From contig LCKS01000005.1 of the NCBI GenBank assembly GCA_001001555.1, positions 1 to 36,264 of the forward strand: a stretch of 36,264 nt of DNA. Direction: 5' to 3'. The notes beneath the pieces are model-generated. The model did not search any database. It saw only the letters and a list, made by a program, of their open reading frames with translations, and was not told where the DNA came from. The translations under genes and the position numbers were made by a program. This document shows, piece after piece, positions 22,033 through 30,924 of the stretch (positions are counted from its first letter, which is position 1; each line of letters begins with the position of its first letter). This DNA is from Candidatus Amesbacteria bacterium GW2011_GWC2_45_19. Lineage in GTDB: Bacteria; Patescibacteriota; Microgenomatia; CAZETR01; Amesbacteraceae.

Positions 22033-22051
22033 AATTACTCTCTAATTGTAG

Positions 22052-22612
22052 CTATTTCTTGGCTGTTTTACCAGGGGCAAATGAAGCAAAAACCTGCTTA
22101 TTAAACTCCGGCGTAAATGTCTCCCTCTTAACTACCATACTCTGTAGTATGGTAGTTATCTTTTGTTTGTGCTTGGCATCGCTGGCTTGAAGGATTTTTT
22201 CGAGCAAAAGTTGGGGCCAGTAATATTGGGAGTAACGGCGTTTGAAATTGTAACTACTGTAAGGATCGTATTTTTCCTCAAGGGAGACTTCTTTTTTTTG
22301 GGATTTTTTACGGGAGATGACAATTTTGAAACCTTCTCCGGACATGCCCAGCCAGGTGGCCACCCGGGCAATTGTTCCATAGCTAACTTTTATACTTGCT
22401 CTAATATCTTCGTATTTTTTGTTAGCGAGTAACTGTTCGGCAATTTGTAAACGTTTTGCCAACATCTCGACCTCTTGTGGAGAGAGAAGATCGGTAAGAA
22501 ATTTAGCTACCTCCTCCTCGTTTTTTAATGATTGAATAGCCTGGCAAAAAGCTAGAACTAGCTCTTGTCTTTTGTTTGGAGAAAGTTTTGAACCCCGAGA
22601 AAATTTTGCCAT
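22052..22612 (-). CDS. YerC/TrpR-like transcriptional regulator with C-terminal extension
   Basis: A 186-residue protein. Residues about 10-100 form the all-helical TrpR/YerC fold: 'F-L-T-D-L-L-S-P-Q-E-V-E-M-L-A-K-R' is the family signature and 'Y-E-D-I-R-A-S-I-K-V-S-Y-G-T-I-A-R-V' is the helix-turn-helix. The remaining 85 residues are an extension rich in Tyr, Lys and Gln of unknown role; usual YerC proteins end after the first part. The ATG at 22612 is preferred over one 12 codons upstream because the promoter and dyad lie between them. The gene is upstream of gyrA in the same direction, so it may influence gyrase expression through read-through. Confidence 0.85.
   Translation of the reverse strand: MAKFSRGSKLSPNKRQELVLAFCQAIQSLKNEEEVAKFLTDLLSPQEVEMLAKRLQIAEQLLANKKYEDIRASIKVSYGTIARVATWLGMSGEGFKIVISRKKSQKKEVSLEEKYDPYSSYNFKRRYSQYYWPQLLLEKILQASDAKHKQKITTILQSMVVKRETFTPEFNKQVFASFAPGKTAKK
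22130..22157. promoter_or_regulatory. 11-bp inverted repeat inside the regulator gene, operator-like
   Basis: AACTACCATAC and GTATGGTAGTT are perfect arms around TCTGTA. The half-site TAGTATGGTA differs from the TAGTATTGTA of the upstream operator (22620-22639) by one base. It could be a second binding site about 480 bases into the gene, before gyrA. Confidence 0.4.
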
Positions 22613-22619
22613 TATAACT

Positions 22620-22648
22620 ACAATACTACCTAGTATTGTAAATAACAA
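22620..22648 (-). promoter_or_regulatory. Promoter and dyad operator of the YerC/TrpR-like gene
   Basis: ACAATACTA and TAGTATTGT are a perfect 9-bp inverted repeat with 2 bases between (22620-22639). On the minus strand TTGTTA (22643-22648), a 17-base spacer and TATTGT (22620-22625) form a promoter, with 7 bases to the ATG. The dyad covers the spacer and the -10, which points to autorepression by the TrpR-like protein. Confidence 0.65.
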
Positions 22649-22674
22649 GAATGGGGTAGAACTAAGGAGAAACT

Positions 22675-22950
22675 TCAGGCCTCAGGAGATTCGTAATTTG
22701 CAAATGGACATTTTTCTTCCATAAGTTCACGGCAAAAGAGATGGACATCTTTCACGGGTTTTGCGGCGACTAGGATTTCAACCCCTTTATTAATAGCCGG
22801 ACAGAAAATTCTTCCACTGGTGATAACGTTAACGTTGGTAAAGAAAGGCAGCCGTTTTTGTATATATTTCATAGCGAGAGAATTAGGATTGAGAGTAACT
22901 TTCACATCCTTGGGACAATCCTTGATTGGTGTTGGAAGTGTTTCTGCCAT
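22675..22950 (-). CDS. Small Cys-containing hypothetical protein
   Basis: A 91-residue soluble protein that I do not recognise. It has four Cys: one near the N-terminus (K-D-C-P-K), one in 'G-R-I-F-C-P-A-I-N', and two near the end in 'L-F-C-R-E-L-M-E-E-K-C-P-F'. Three of the four are in Cys-Pro or Phe-Cys contexts, so metal or iron-sulphur binding is possible but not shown. The fold looks mixed alpha/beta. It lies 6 bases downstream of hppA and is read in the same direction, so it is probably co-transcribed with the pyrophosphatase. Confidence 0.65.
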   Translation of the reverse strand: MAETLPTPIKDCPKDVKVTLNPNSLAMKYIQKRLPFFTNVNVITSGRIFCPAINKGVEILVAAKPVKDVHLFCRELMEEKCPFANYESPEA

Positions 22951-22956
22951 ATTATT

Positions 22957-24942
22957 TTAGACTAAAAACGGGGCTAAAAGGAGGGCCACGATGTTGATAA
23001 TTTTGATCATGGGGTTGATGGCCGGGCCGGCGGTGTCTTTGAGGGGGTCGCCCACGGTGTCTCCGACCACGGCGGCTTTGTGAGCGTCACTCCCCTTCCC
23101 TCCTAAATGGCCGTCTTCAATATATTTTTTAGCGTTGTCCCAGGCTCCGCCAGTATTGGCCATAAAGAAAGCTAACAGCAGGCCGGAAATGATGGTGCCG
23201 GCTAAGAATCCGCCGAGAGCTTGGGCGCCTAGAGACAGGCCAATCACAATTGGAGATAGAACAGTAATGGCGGCGGGAACGAGCAATTCTTTTTGGGCGG
23301 CGCGGGTGGAAATAGCCACACAACGGGCATAATCGGGTTTGGCAGTGCCTTCCATGATGCCTTTGATAGTTTTCCATTGGCGGCGGACTTCCTCAATCAT
23401 TTCGTAAGCGGCCCGGCCGACGGAAGAAATTAAACGGCTGGAAAAGATAAAGGGAATGGCGGCTCCCAAAATAGCTCCGGCAAAAACAGTGGGGAAAGCA
23501 ATGTTAATGGAAGTTAAATGGGTGGCTTCAAAAAAGGTAGCAAACAGGGCAGAGGCGGCTACGGCGGCACTGCCGATAGCAAAACCTTTGGTTAAAGCTT
23601 TGGTAGTATTGCCGACTGCGTCTAGACTGGAGGTGACTTTGTTGGCTTTGGCATTCAGGCCGGCCATTTCGACTATACCTTGGGCATTGTCGGAAATGGG
23701 GCCGAAAGTGTCCAAAGACATAATGATGCCGGTGGTGGCCAGCATACCCATACCGGCCAGGCCGATGCCATAAAAGCCCATCAAGGCATAACCGGCTAGA
23801 ATGGCCAGGACAACTACGATGGCGGAGGCCAGAGTAGACTCCATACCGAAGGCCAGTCCCGCGATCAGATTGGTGCCGGCGCCGGTTTGGGAAGCCTTGG
23901 CGATAGCCACCACCGGCTTTTCACCCGGACCGGTGTAATGTTTGGTGATGTACAGGAGGGCCATCATGGCTATTAATCCGGAAACGGCGGCTAAACCGGC
24001 TTTGGGTTCTCCCAGCAGGTAGACCGATAGAAGCATAAAGATAATGGCGGCGGAGACGGCGGAGACAATAAAGCCGCGCATTAGGGGTTTCATGGGATCT
24101 TCGGAATCATGCTTGGCTTTGACAAAGAAAGTGCCCAAAATTGAAGTCCAAATGGCACCGGAGCGGGCCAGTAAGGGAAAGACCACGCCTTTGAGACCAA
24201 ACATAGCTCCGCCCAAAACCATGGCGGCTACAATAGTGACGGCGTAAGATTCAAAAACATCGGCGGCCATGCCGGCGCAGTCGCCCACGTTGTCGCCCAC
24301 ATTATCGGCGATAACGGCCGGATTCCGGGGGTCGTCTTCGGGAATCCCCTTCTCTACTTTACCAACCAGATCGGCGCCCACATCGGCGGCTTTGGTAAAA
24401 ATGCCACCACCCACCCGCATAAACAAAGCCAAAAGAGCGGCTCCAAAACCATAGCCGATCAAGACGTCAGTAGCCTGGATTTTTAAGAAGTAGCTAATCA
24501 TATAAATAAGCGACACTCCCAAAAGTCCCAGACCGACCACCAGCATGCCGTTGACCGTGCCGGCGCCGAAAGCGATTTGCAAAGCGGCATTCAGTCCCGA
24601 CTGGGCGGCATTAGCAGTGCGGGTATTGGCGCGGACGGCGATCAACATGCCGAGGTAACCGATTAGACCGGAAAAAACGGCTCCCAACAGAAAAGTGGCG
24701 GCGATACCGGGATTTAAGAAGTAATAAATGACGCCGGTCAAGAGGATCACAAAGACAGAGATGATTTTGAATTGGCTGGTGAGATAGGCCATGGCGCCGG
24801 ATTCAATGGCGGCGCCAATTTCAGCGATTTTGGCACTGCCAATAGGGGCGGCCAGAACTTTGCGGGAGAGATAAGCCCCGTAAGCTAAGGCGCAAATGGC
24901 GGTAATGGGAGCGGCGGTGAGGGCAATTAATTGAATATTCAT
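22957..24942 (-). CDS. hppA: Membrane proton-translocating pyrophosphatase, K+-independent type
   Basis: A 661-residue membrane pyrophosphatase with about 16 helices, which couples PPi hydrolysis to ion pumping. The catalytic cluster '[11 protein letters not shown]' with '[25 protein letters not shown]' (about 185-225) and the late '[19 protein letters not shown]' are intact. The segment G-N-T-T-K-A has Lys where K+-dependent enzymes have Ala, so this is the K+-independent, H+-pumping group by known rule. Start at 24942 ([12 protein letters not shown]) avoids ten extra polar residues from an upstream TTG or ATG. In reduced cells it can save ATP by using biosynthetic PPi. Confidence 0.96.
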   Translation of the reverse strand: MNIQLIALTAAPITAICALAYGAYLSRKVLAAPIGSAKIAEIGAAIESGAMAYLTSQFKIISVFVILLTGVIYYFLNPGIAATFLLGAVFSGLIGYLGMLIAVRANTRTANAAQSGLNAALQIAFGAGTVNGMLVVGLGLLGVSLIYMISYFLKIQATDVLIGYGFGAALLALFMRVGGGIFTKAADVGADLVGKVEKGIPEDDPRNPAVIADNVGDNVGDCAGMAADVFESYAVTIVAAMVLGGAMFGLKGVVFPLLARSGAIWTSILGTFFVKAKHDSEDPMKPLMRGFIVSAVSAAIIFMLLSVYLLGEPKAGLAAVSGLIAMMALLYITKHYTGPGEKPVVAIAKASQTGAGTNLIAGLAFGMESTLASAIVVVLAILAGYALMGFYGIGLAGMGMLATTGIIMSLDTFGPISDNAQGIVEMAGLNAKANKVTSSLDAVGNTTKALTKGFAIGSAAVAASALFATFFEATHLTSINIAFPTVFAGAILGAAIPFIFSSRLISSVGRAAYEMIEEVRRQWKTIKGIMEGTAKPDYARCVAISTRAAQKELLVPAAITVLSPIVIGLSLGAQALGGFLAGTIISGLLLAFFMANTGGAWDNAKKYIEDGHLGGKGSDAHKAAVVGDTVGDPLKDTAGPAINPMIKIINIVALLLAPFLV

Positions 24943-25001
24943 GATAAGAAAAAGTTGCCGAATTTCAAGCAACTGGGGCTAATTTTATAGCAAAACAACT
25001 C

Positions 25002-25021
25002 GAGTTTGCAACTGCAAACTC
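25002..25021 (-). terminator. Possible weak terminator between the NTPase gene and hppA
   Basis: GAGTTTGC and GCAAACTC form an 8-bp stem with a 4-base loop. On the minus strand it is followed by GAGTTGTTTTG, a poor T-run. It would end transcription of the gyrB-NTPase operon about 55 bases past its last stop. Confidence 0.35.
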
Positions 25022-25032
25022 AAACAGCCTAA

Positions 25033-25076
25033 TAATTTACACCGTCGGTAACGATCGTTACTCGTGATGTAAATTA
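25033..25076. repeat. Nested palindrome at the end of the NTPase gene
   Basis: Outer arms TAATTTACA and TGTAAATTA (9 bp, perfect) enclose a perfect 14-base palindrome GTAACGATCGTTAC (25048-25061). The last bases overlap the stop of the NTPase gene. The 11-mer GTAACGATCGT recurs in the palindrome at 4412-4448. Confidence 0.65.
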
Positions 25077-25619
25077 CAAGAAGGTGGAATATAAGTCTGG
25101 ATTGATGTATCTGATGAGGGCTAATTCGACGGCTATGGAATAGTATTGATCCCGATTTAAGACTCCATGTGTGAGAATGCCTACCGACCCGTCTGCTTCT
25201 CCCAACTCCATGCCTTTTTCTAGTATCAGTCTACAAATCTCTCCCGGAAGAGCATAAGATCCCGGTTGACCTTCTCCAAAAACATTCTCGCCTGATTTGA
25301 GAATTGCACACCAAACTACTGATCTAAGAAGATGAAGATGATGATTTTGATTAAACATTTGATCGTCTTCTTCTACTCCACCCTCAAGACCAACCCAATA
25401 ATCGGCTTGAGGATTGGCTTTTCTAGCATTAGTGGCTCTATTCCTGGCTCCATTTCGAGTTTCTGCGCTGGTCAGCGGTTGGCCACGTACTCCCGATTTA
25501 ATACTAATACCTTTTACCTCAAACTGTGAGGAGGGAAACATCTTTTCAAAACCGACTTTTGTAGCCTCCATCTTGATGGGATTGGTTGAAGCAACAATTA
25601 TTTCAATTTTATTTGCCAT
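25074..25619 (-). CDS. yjjX: YjjX-type inosine/xanthosine triphosphatase (DUF84)
   Basis: A 181-residue house-cleaning NTPase that removes ITP/XTP-like nucleotides. The N-terminus 'I-I-V-A-S-T-N-P-I-K-M-E-A-T' is the family P-loop-like start, followed by 'G-V-R-G-Q-P-L-T-S-A-E-T-R-N-G-A-R-N-R-A' (about 43-62), 'Y-W-V-G-L-E-G-G-V-E' (about 74) and the C-terminal 'G-S-V-G-I-L-T-H-G-V-L-N-R'. The lysine-rich 'N-S-K-Q-K-G-G' stretch before the last motif, common in close YjjX relatives, is shortened here. The start is one base after the gyrB stop, so it is co-transcribed with gyrB. Confidence 0.9.
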   Translation of the reverse strand: MANKIEIIVASTNPIKMEATKVGFEKMFPSSQFEVKGISIKSGVRGQPLTSAETRNGARNRATNARKANPQADYWVGLEGGVEEDDQMFNQNHHLHLLRSVVWCAILKSGENVFGEGQPGSYALPGEICRLILEKGMELGEADGSVGILTHGVLNRDQYYSIAVELALIRYINPDLYSTFL

Positions 25620-25620
25620 A

Positions 25621-27537
<1,917 letters not shown>

Positions 27538-28140
27538 TTAGCAATTCTGGAGGCCGAGCGCAAGGTGAGCCAGGCAGAGTTTGAGGTTGCAGTTGGCCTT
27601 AAGATATCTGCGGGTATCAGCGATTGTCTTATATAACGCCCCCTCTGATCCCCCTCTTAAATTAAGAGGGGGACGCAAGGGGGAGTTATTAACCATGTCA
27701 TGGATTAAATATTCCAGGTCGTCGAGGAGTTTTAGGGCTGACTCACGGGTGAATTCCTGTTCCTGGAGCTTTTTTAGAAGATCCGACGTATAGGTCATAT
27801 AGGTCGTATTGGACTTATGGGACATATAAGGGGTGGTAATGATTTGCACCCGGGAGAGAATAGTGGGCAGGAGAGAATCAGGAGTCGAAGTGACTAAGTA
27901 GATTAAGGAGTTGCCGGGTGGTTCTTCGAGGGTTTTTAAGAGGGCGTGCTGGGCGGGTAAAGTTAACAAATGGGCTTGGTGGATAATTACGGTGTGGTGA
28001 TCTGAAGATATGGGTTTTCGGGAAAGAAAAAACTGGATTTGACGGACTTCGTCTATACCAATACTGGTTTCGGGAATGATGTGAAGGGTGTCCAGCCCCT
28101 CGACCAGCTCGGGGTTAACAGTTGTTAAGAAGGCATGCAT
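27538..28140 (-). CDS. DNA polymerase III delta-prime-like clamp loader subunit, reduced
   Basis: A 200-residue protein related to HolB/DnaX AAA+ clamp-loader proteins. It has 'G-I-D-E-V-R-Q-I-Q-F-F-L-S', 'H-H-T-V-I-I-H-Q-A-H-L-L-T-L-P-A-Q-H-A-L-L-K' (Walker B region), 'L-L-K-T-L-E-E-P-P-G-N-S' and 'P-T-I-L-S-R-V-Q' (sensor 1 and arginine-finger region), the clear family signature. The N-terminal Walker A part is absent, and typical members are 300 residues or more. Three repeats lie in the coding frame: a CCCCTCGA-type palindrome near the start (N-P-E-L-V-E-G-L-D), a 9-base minisatellite, and a 57-base nested palindrome. Delta-prime subunits often do not bind ATP, so it may still function. 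A -10 8 bases upstream predicts a leaderless mRNA. Confidence 0.75.
   Translation of the reverse strand: MHAFLTTVNPELVEGLDTLHIIPETSIGIDEVRQIQFFLSRKPISSDHHTVIIHQAHLLTLPAQHALLKTLEEPPGNSLIYLVTSTPDSLLPTILSRVQIITTPYMSHKSNTTYMTYTSDLLKKLQEQEFTRESALKLLDDLEYLIHDMVNNSPLRPPLNLRGGSEGALYKTIADTRRYLKANCNLKLCLAHLALGLQNC
27633..27689. repeat. Nested palindromic element (57 bp) in frame in the delta-prime-like gene
   Basis: Outer arms ATAAC-G-CCCCCT and AGGGGG-A-GTTAT pair over 11 bases with one mismatch. An inner perfect palindrome CCCCCTCTTAA / TTAAGAGGGGG (27650-27672) stands inside. The length is exactly 19 codons and it is read as 'N-S-P-L-R-P-P-L-N-L-R-G-G-S-E-G-A'. The same architecture is seen at 33279-33339. 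Confidence 0.85.
27784..27828 (-). repeat. Degenerate 9-base minisatellite (5 units) in the delta-prime-like gene
   Basis: On the minus strand the units TATATGTCC, CATAAGTCC, AATACGACC, TATATGACC and TATACGTCG follow head to tail. They are read in frame as Y-M-S, H-K-S, N-T-T, Y-M-T, Y-T-S. The 3-codon period keeps the frame whatever the copy number. Confidence 0.75.
28096..28114. repeat. CCCCTCGA...CGGGG short palindrome near the start of the delta-prime-like gene
   Basis: CCCCTCGACCAGCTCGGGG belongs to the same type as 29612-29631 and 33666-33685 (CCCTTCGACT-GCTCAGGG). It codes for N-P-E-L-V-E-G-L at residues 9-16, just before the conserved part of the protein begins. Confidence 0.7.
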
Positions 28141-28143
28141 GTA

Positions 28144-28158
28144 ATACTATTATAGTAT
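28144..28158. promoter_or_regulatory. Palindrome in the 16-base gap between delta-prime-like gene and pilB
   Basis: ATACTA-TTA-TAGTAT is a perfect 6-bp dyad covering the whole promoter gap of two divergent genes and the first bases of pilB. Its arms equal the core of the YerC/TrpR-like operator at 22620-22639 (AATACTA..TAGTATT), with 3 instead of 2 bases between. A minus-strand TATAAT lies in it (28149-28154). Confidence 0.4.
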
Positions 28159-29887
28159 GCCTGCCCAAAATCAGGACGACGTTGGTGTCGTGGATGTATT
28201 GGTCAAGAGTAAGAAGGTCACGCCGGAGGATGGTCAGAGCGCCCAAATGGCCTTTGTGGCTACCGGTAAAAAGGCTACGGAGTGGTTGGTGGAGCAAAAT
28301 AAAACGACAGCCGAAGAAGTGACTATAGCCCGGGCGGCTTTTTACAACGTGCCGTTTATCAAATTATCGGAACAGGCGATTTCCCCTATTGCCCTGTCTT
28401 ATATTGATCAGCCGGTAGCGCAGAGATTTACGGTCATGCCCTTTGATTACAAACCGGAGAGTCAGGAATTGTGGGTGGCCATGGCTAATCCAGTAGACCT
28501 GGCGGCGATTGAATTTCTGGAAAAAAAATCGAAACTGCGGATTAAACCTTACGCGGCTCTGCCTGAAGAAGTAACTAAAGCCATAGACGGCCGCTATGAG
28601 CAAAGCTTGTCCGGCGAAGTGACGGCGGCCCTGAAAGAAGCCGGAGGAGAGGTGGCGGAAGTAAAGACGGTGGATGTCCGGCGGATGGGAGAGTTAATCA
28701 AGGAGGCCCCAATTGTCAAGATTGTGACTACGATTTTGGAATTTGCCATGAAGTCCAGGTCTTCTGATGTACACATTGAGCCCATGGAAAGCCGGACGAG
28801 AGTGAGATACCGGATTGACGGCATATTGTACGAAAAACTGGTGTTGCCGCGGAGTATCCATGAGGCGCTGATTTCCCGGATCAAAATTTTGGCGGATATG
28901 AAGATTGATGAAAAAAGAATTCCCCAGGATGGCAGGTTTAACTTCCGCACGGAAACCGAAGAGGTGGATTTACGGGTGTCTACATTGCCGACCGCCTTTG
29001 GAGAAAAAGTAGTCATGCGGCTCTTAAAAAAATCGGGCGGGGTGCCAACCTTGCCGGAACTAGGTTTACGCGGGCGGGCGCTGAAAAATCTGGAAGAAGC
29101 CATTCTGCGTCCGCACGGGATTATTCTGGTGACCGGACCGACGGGCTCGGGAAAAACCACCACCTTGTATTCAGTGCTGTCGCGGATTAACACCGTGAAG
29201 GTGAATGTGGTGACTATCGAAGACCCGGTAGAGTATCAGATTGCCGGGGTAAACCAGGTGCAGATTAATCCTCTGGCGGGGCTGACTTTTGCGTCGGGGC
29301 TGCGGTCCTTTTTGCGCCAGGACCCCAACGTCATTATGGTAGGAGAAGTTCGGGACCAGGAGACTTCCGATTTGGCGATTCAGGCGGCTTTGACCGGACA
29401 TTTGGTATTTTCCACCCTGCATACTAATAACGCCTCGGGGGCCTTACCGCGGCTTTTGGATATGCGCGCCGAGCCGTATTTGCTGGCGTCGACTATCACG
29501 GCGGTGGTAGGTCAGCGGGTGGCTAGGAAGATTTGCCCGCACTGTAAAAAACCCTATACGCCGGCACCCGAAGTGTTGCAGGATATTAAAAATATTCTGG
29601 GTAAGTTGTGGCCCTTCGACTCCGCTCAGGGTAAAGTAGCGCAATTATATAAAGGTGAGGGGTGTGATGAGTGCGGGCACGCGGGGTATCGCGGCAGAAC
29701 AGGAATTTTTGAGGTGCTGCCAGTATCGGAAAAAATCGGCCGGCTGATTTTGGAACACGCTCCCGCTTCGGAAATTGAGAAACAGGCGGTGGAAGAGGGT
29801 ATGATTACTATGAAGCAGGACGGTTACCTGAAAGTCGTCGAAGGCATAACGACGGTTGATGAAATTTTGCGCGTCGCCCAAGAATGA
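28157..29887 (+). CDS. pilB: Type IV pilus extension ATPase PilB
   Basis: A 576-residue PilB/GspE-type motor that drives pilus polymerisation from the cytoplasm. Residues about 45-150 form the MshEN-like N-terminal domain ('Y-N-V-P-F-I-K-L-S'). The ATPase core has 'S-D-V-H-I-E-P' (about 200), Walker A G-P-T-G-S-G-K-T-T-T (about 325), the Asp box 'V-N-V-V-T-I-E-D-P-V-E-Y', Walker B 'N-V-I-M-V-G-E-V-R-D' and the His box 'G-H-L-V-F-S-T-L-H-T-N'. A C4 zinc site (C-P-H-C ... C-D-E-C) follows. A short palindromic repeat is inserted between the two Cys pairs (P-F-D-S-A-Q-G). The stop overlaps pilT as ATGATGA. Confidence 0.97.
   Translation: MPAQNQDDVGVVDVLVKSKKVTPEDGQSAQMAFVATGKKATEWLVEQNKTTAEEVTIARAAFYNVPFIKLSEQAISPIALSYIDQPVAQRFTVMPFDYKPESQELWVAMANPVDLAAIEFLEKKSKLRIKPYAALPEEVTKAIDGRYEQSLSGEVTAALKEAGGEVAEVKTVDVRRMGELIKEAPIVKIVTTILEFAMKSRSSDVHIEPMESRTRVRYRIDGILYEKLVLPRSIHEALISRIKILADMKIDEKRIPQDGRFNFRTETEEVDLRVSTLPTAFGEKVVMRLLKKSGGVPTLPELGLRGRALKNLEEAILRPHGIILVTGPTGSGKTTTLYSVLSRINTVKVNVVTIEDPVEYQIAGVNQVQINPLAGLTFASGLRSFLRQDPNVIMVGEVRDQETSDLAIQAALTGHLVFSTLHTNNASGALPRLLDMRAEPYLLASTITAVVGQRVARKICPHCKKPYTPAPEVLQDIKNILGKLWPFDSAQGKVAQLYKGEGCDECGHAGYRGRTGIFEVLPVSEKIGRLILEHAPASEIEKQAVEEGMITMKQDGYLKVVEGITTVDEILRVAQE
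29612..29631. repeat. Short palindromic repeat in frame in pilB
   Basis: CCCTTCGACTCCGCTCAGGG lies in the loop between the two Cys pairs of the PilB zinc site and encodes P-F-D-S-A-Q-G. The arms CCCT...AGGG and GA/TC centre make a small hairpin. The related copy at 33666-33685 differs by a few bases. Confidence 0.8.
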
Positions 29888-30924
29888 TGAAAACTATACA
29901 AGAACTATTACAGTATGTAATTGATAACAAAGCGTCGGATTTGCATGTGGTGGCGGGGGCGCCGCCGACGATACGGCTGGACGGGGTGCTGGTGCCGGTG
30001 GCGGCAGAAGAAGCGGTGACCCCGCTGTCTGCGGGGCAACTTATTAATGGGGTGCTAACGGCTGAGCAAAAAGAGGTGTTGACGGTAAACCGGGAATTGG
30101 ATTTTTCTTTTACGCTGGCCGAAAAAGCCAGGTTCCGGGTCAACGCCTATCAGCAAAAAGGATCGATGGCGGCGGCTTTCCGGCTGGTGCCGGCGGTGAT
30201 TCCGGGGATTGACGAACTAGGCTTGCCGAAAATTTGCCATCAGTTTGCCGTCCTCAAACAGGGATTTATTTTGGTGACCGGACCAACCGGGCACGGTAAA
30301 TCGACGACTTTGGCGGCAATTTTGGAAGAGATCAACCGCACCCGGCCGGTGCATATCGTGACCGTGGAAGATCCGATAGAATACGTATATAGTTCGAACC
30401 GGGCGGTGGTATCGCAGCGGGAAATCAGGCAGGATACGCATTCCTGGGAAATAGCCCTGCGGTCGGCACTGCGGGAAGACCCGGACGTGGTCCTGATTGG
30501 AGAAATGCGGGATTTTGAAACTATCGCGGCCGCTCTGACCATCGCCGAAACGGGGCATTTGGTATTTGCCACTCTGCACACCAATTCGGCGGCTCAAACA
30601 GTAGACCGGATTGTGGATGTATTTCCCGAGTCCCAACAGGCCCAGGCCAAGCTGCAGCTGTCCGCGAATTTAGAAGCGGTGCTGTCGCAAAGACTGGTGC
30701 CAAAGATTGCGGGGGGGAGAACTTTGGCCTATGAGATTATGTTGGGCACGGGAGCAGTTAGGACGGCTATCCGTGAGGGGCGGACGCATACTTTGGACAA
30801 CATTATCACGACTTCGGCGGAGGTGGGCATGGTGACGCTGGAGTCCAGTCTGGCAGGATTGGTAAAGAGCGGCGCGATCAGTTTAGAAACGGCGCAAGCC
30901 TACGGGCTGGAAAGGGAAACATGA
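29884..30924 (+). CDS. pilT: Type IV pilus retraction ATPase PilT
   Basis: A 346-residue PilT, which depolymerises the pilus and powers twitching or DNA uptake. It has the compact N-terminal PAS-like domain ('A-S-D-L-H-V-V-A-G-A-P-P-T-I-R-L-D-G', about 18-35), Walker A G-P-T-G-H-G-K-S-T-T (about 134), 'H-I-V-T-V-E-D-P-I-E-Y' (Asp box), 'P-D-V-V-L-I-G-E-M-R-D' (Walker B) and the PilT-typical 'A-I-R-E-G-R-T-H-T-L-D-N-I-I' near the C-terminus, a variant of the AIREG motif needed for retraction. Start overlaps pilB and stop overlaps pilC by ATGA. Length is normal. Confidence 0.96.
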   Translation: MMKTIQELLQYVIDNKASDLHVVAGAPPTIRLDGVLVPVAAEEAVTPLSAGQLINGVLTAEQKEVLTVNRELDFSFTLAEKARFRVNAYQQKGSMAAAFRLVPAVIPGIDELGLPKICHQFAVLKQGFILVTGPTGHGKSTTLAAILEEINRTRPVHIVTVEDPIEYVYSSNRAVVSQREIRQDTHSWEIALRSALREDPDVVLIGEMRDFETIAAALTIAETGHLVFATLHTNSAAQTVDRIVDVFPESQQAQAKLQLSANLEAVLSQRLVPKIAGGRTLAYEIMLGTGAVRTAIREGRTHTLDNIITTSAEVGMVTLESSLAGLVKSGAISLETAQAYGLERET

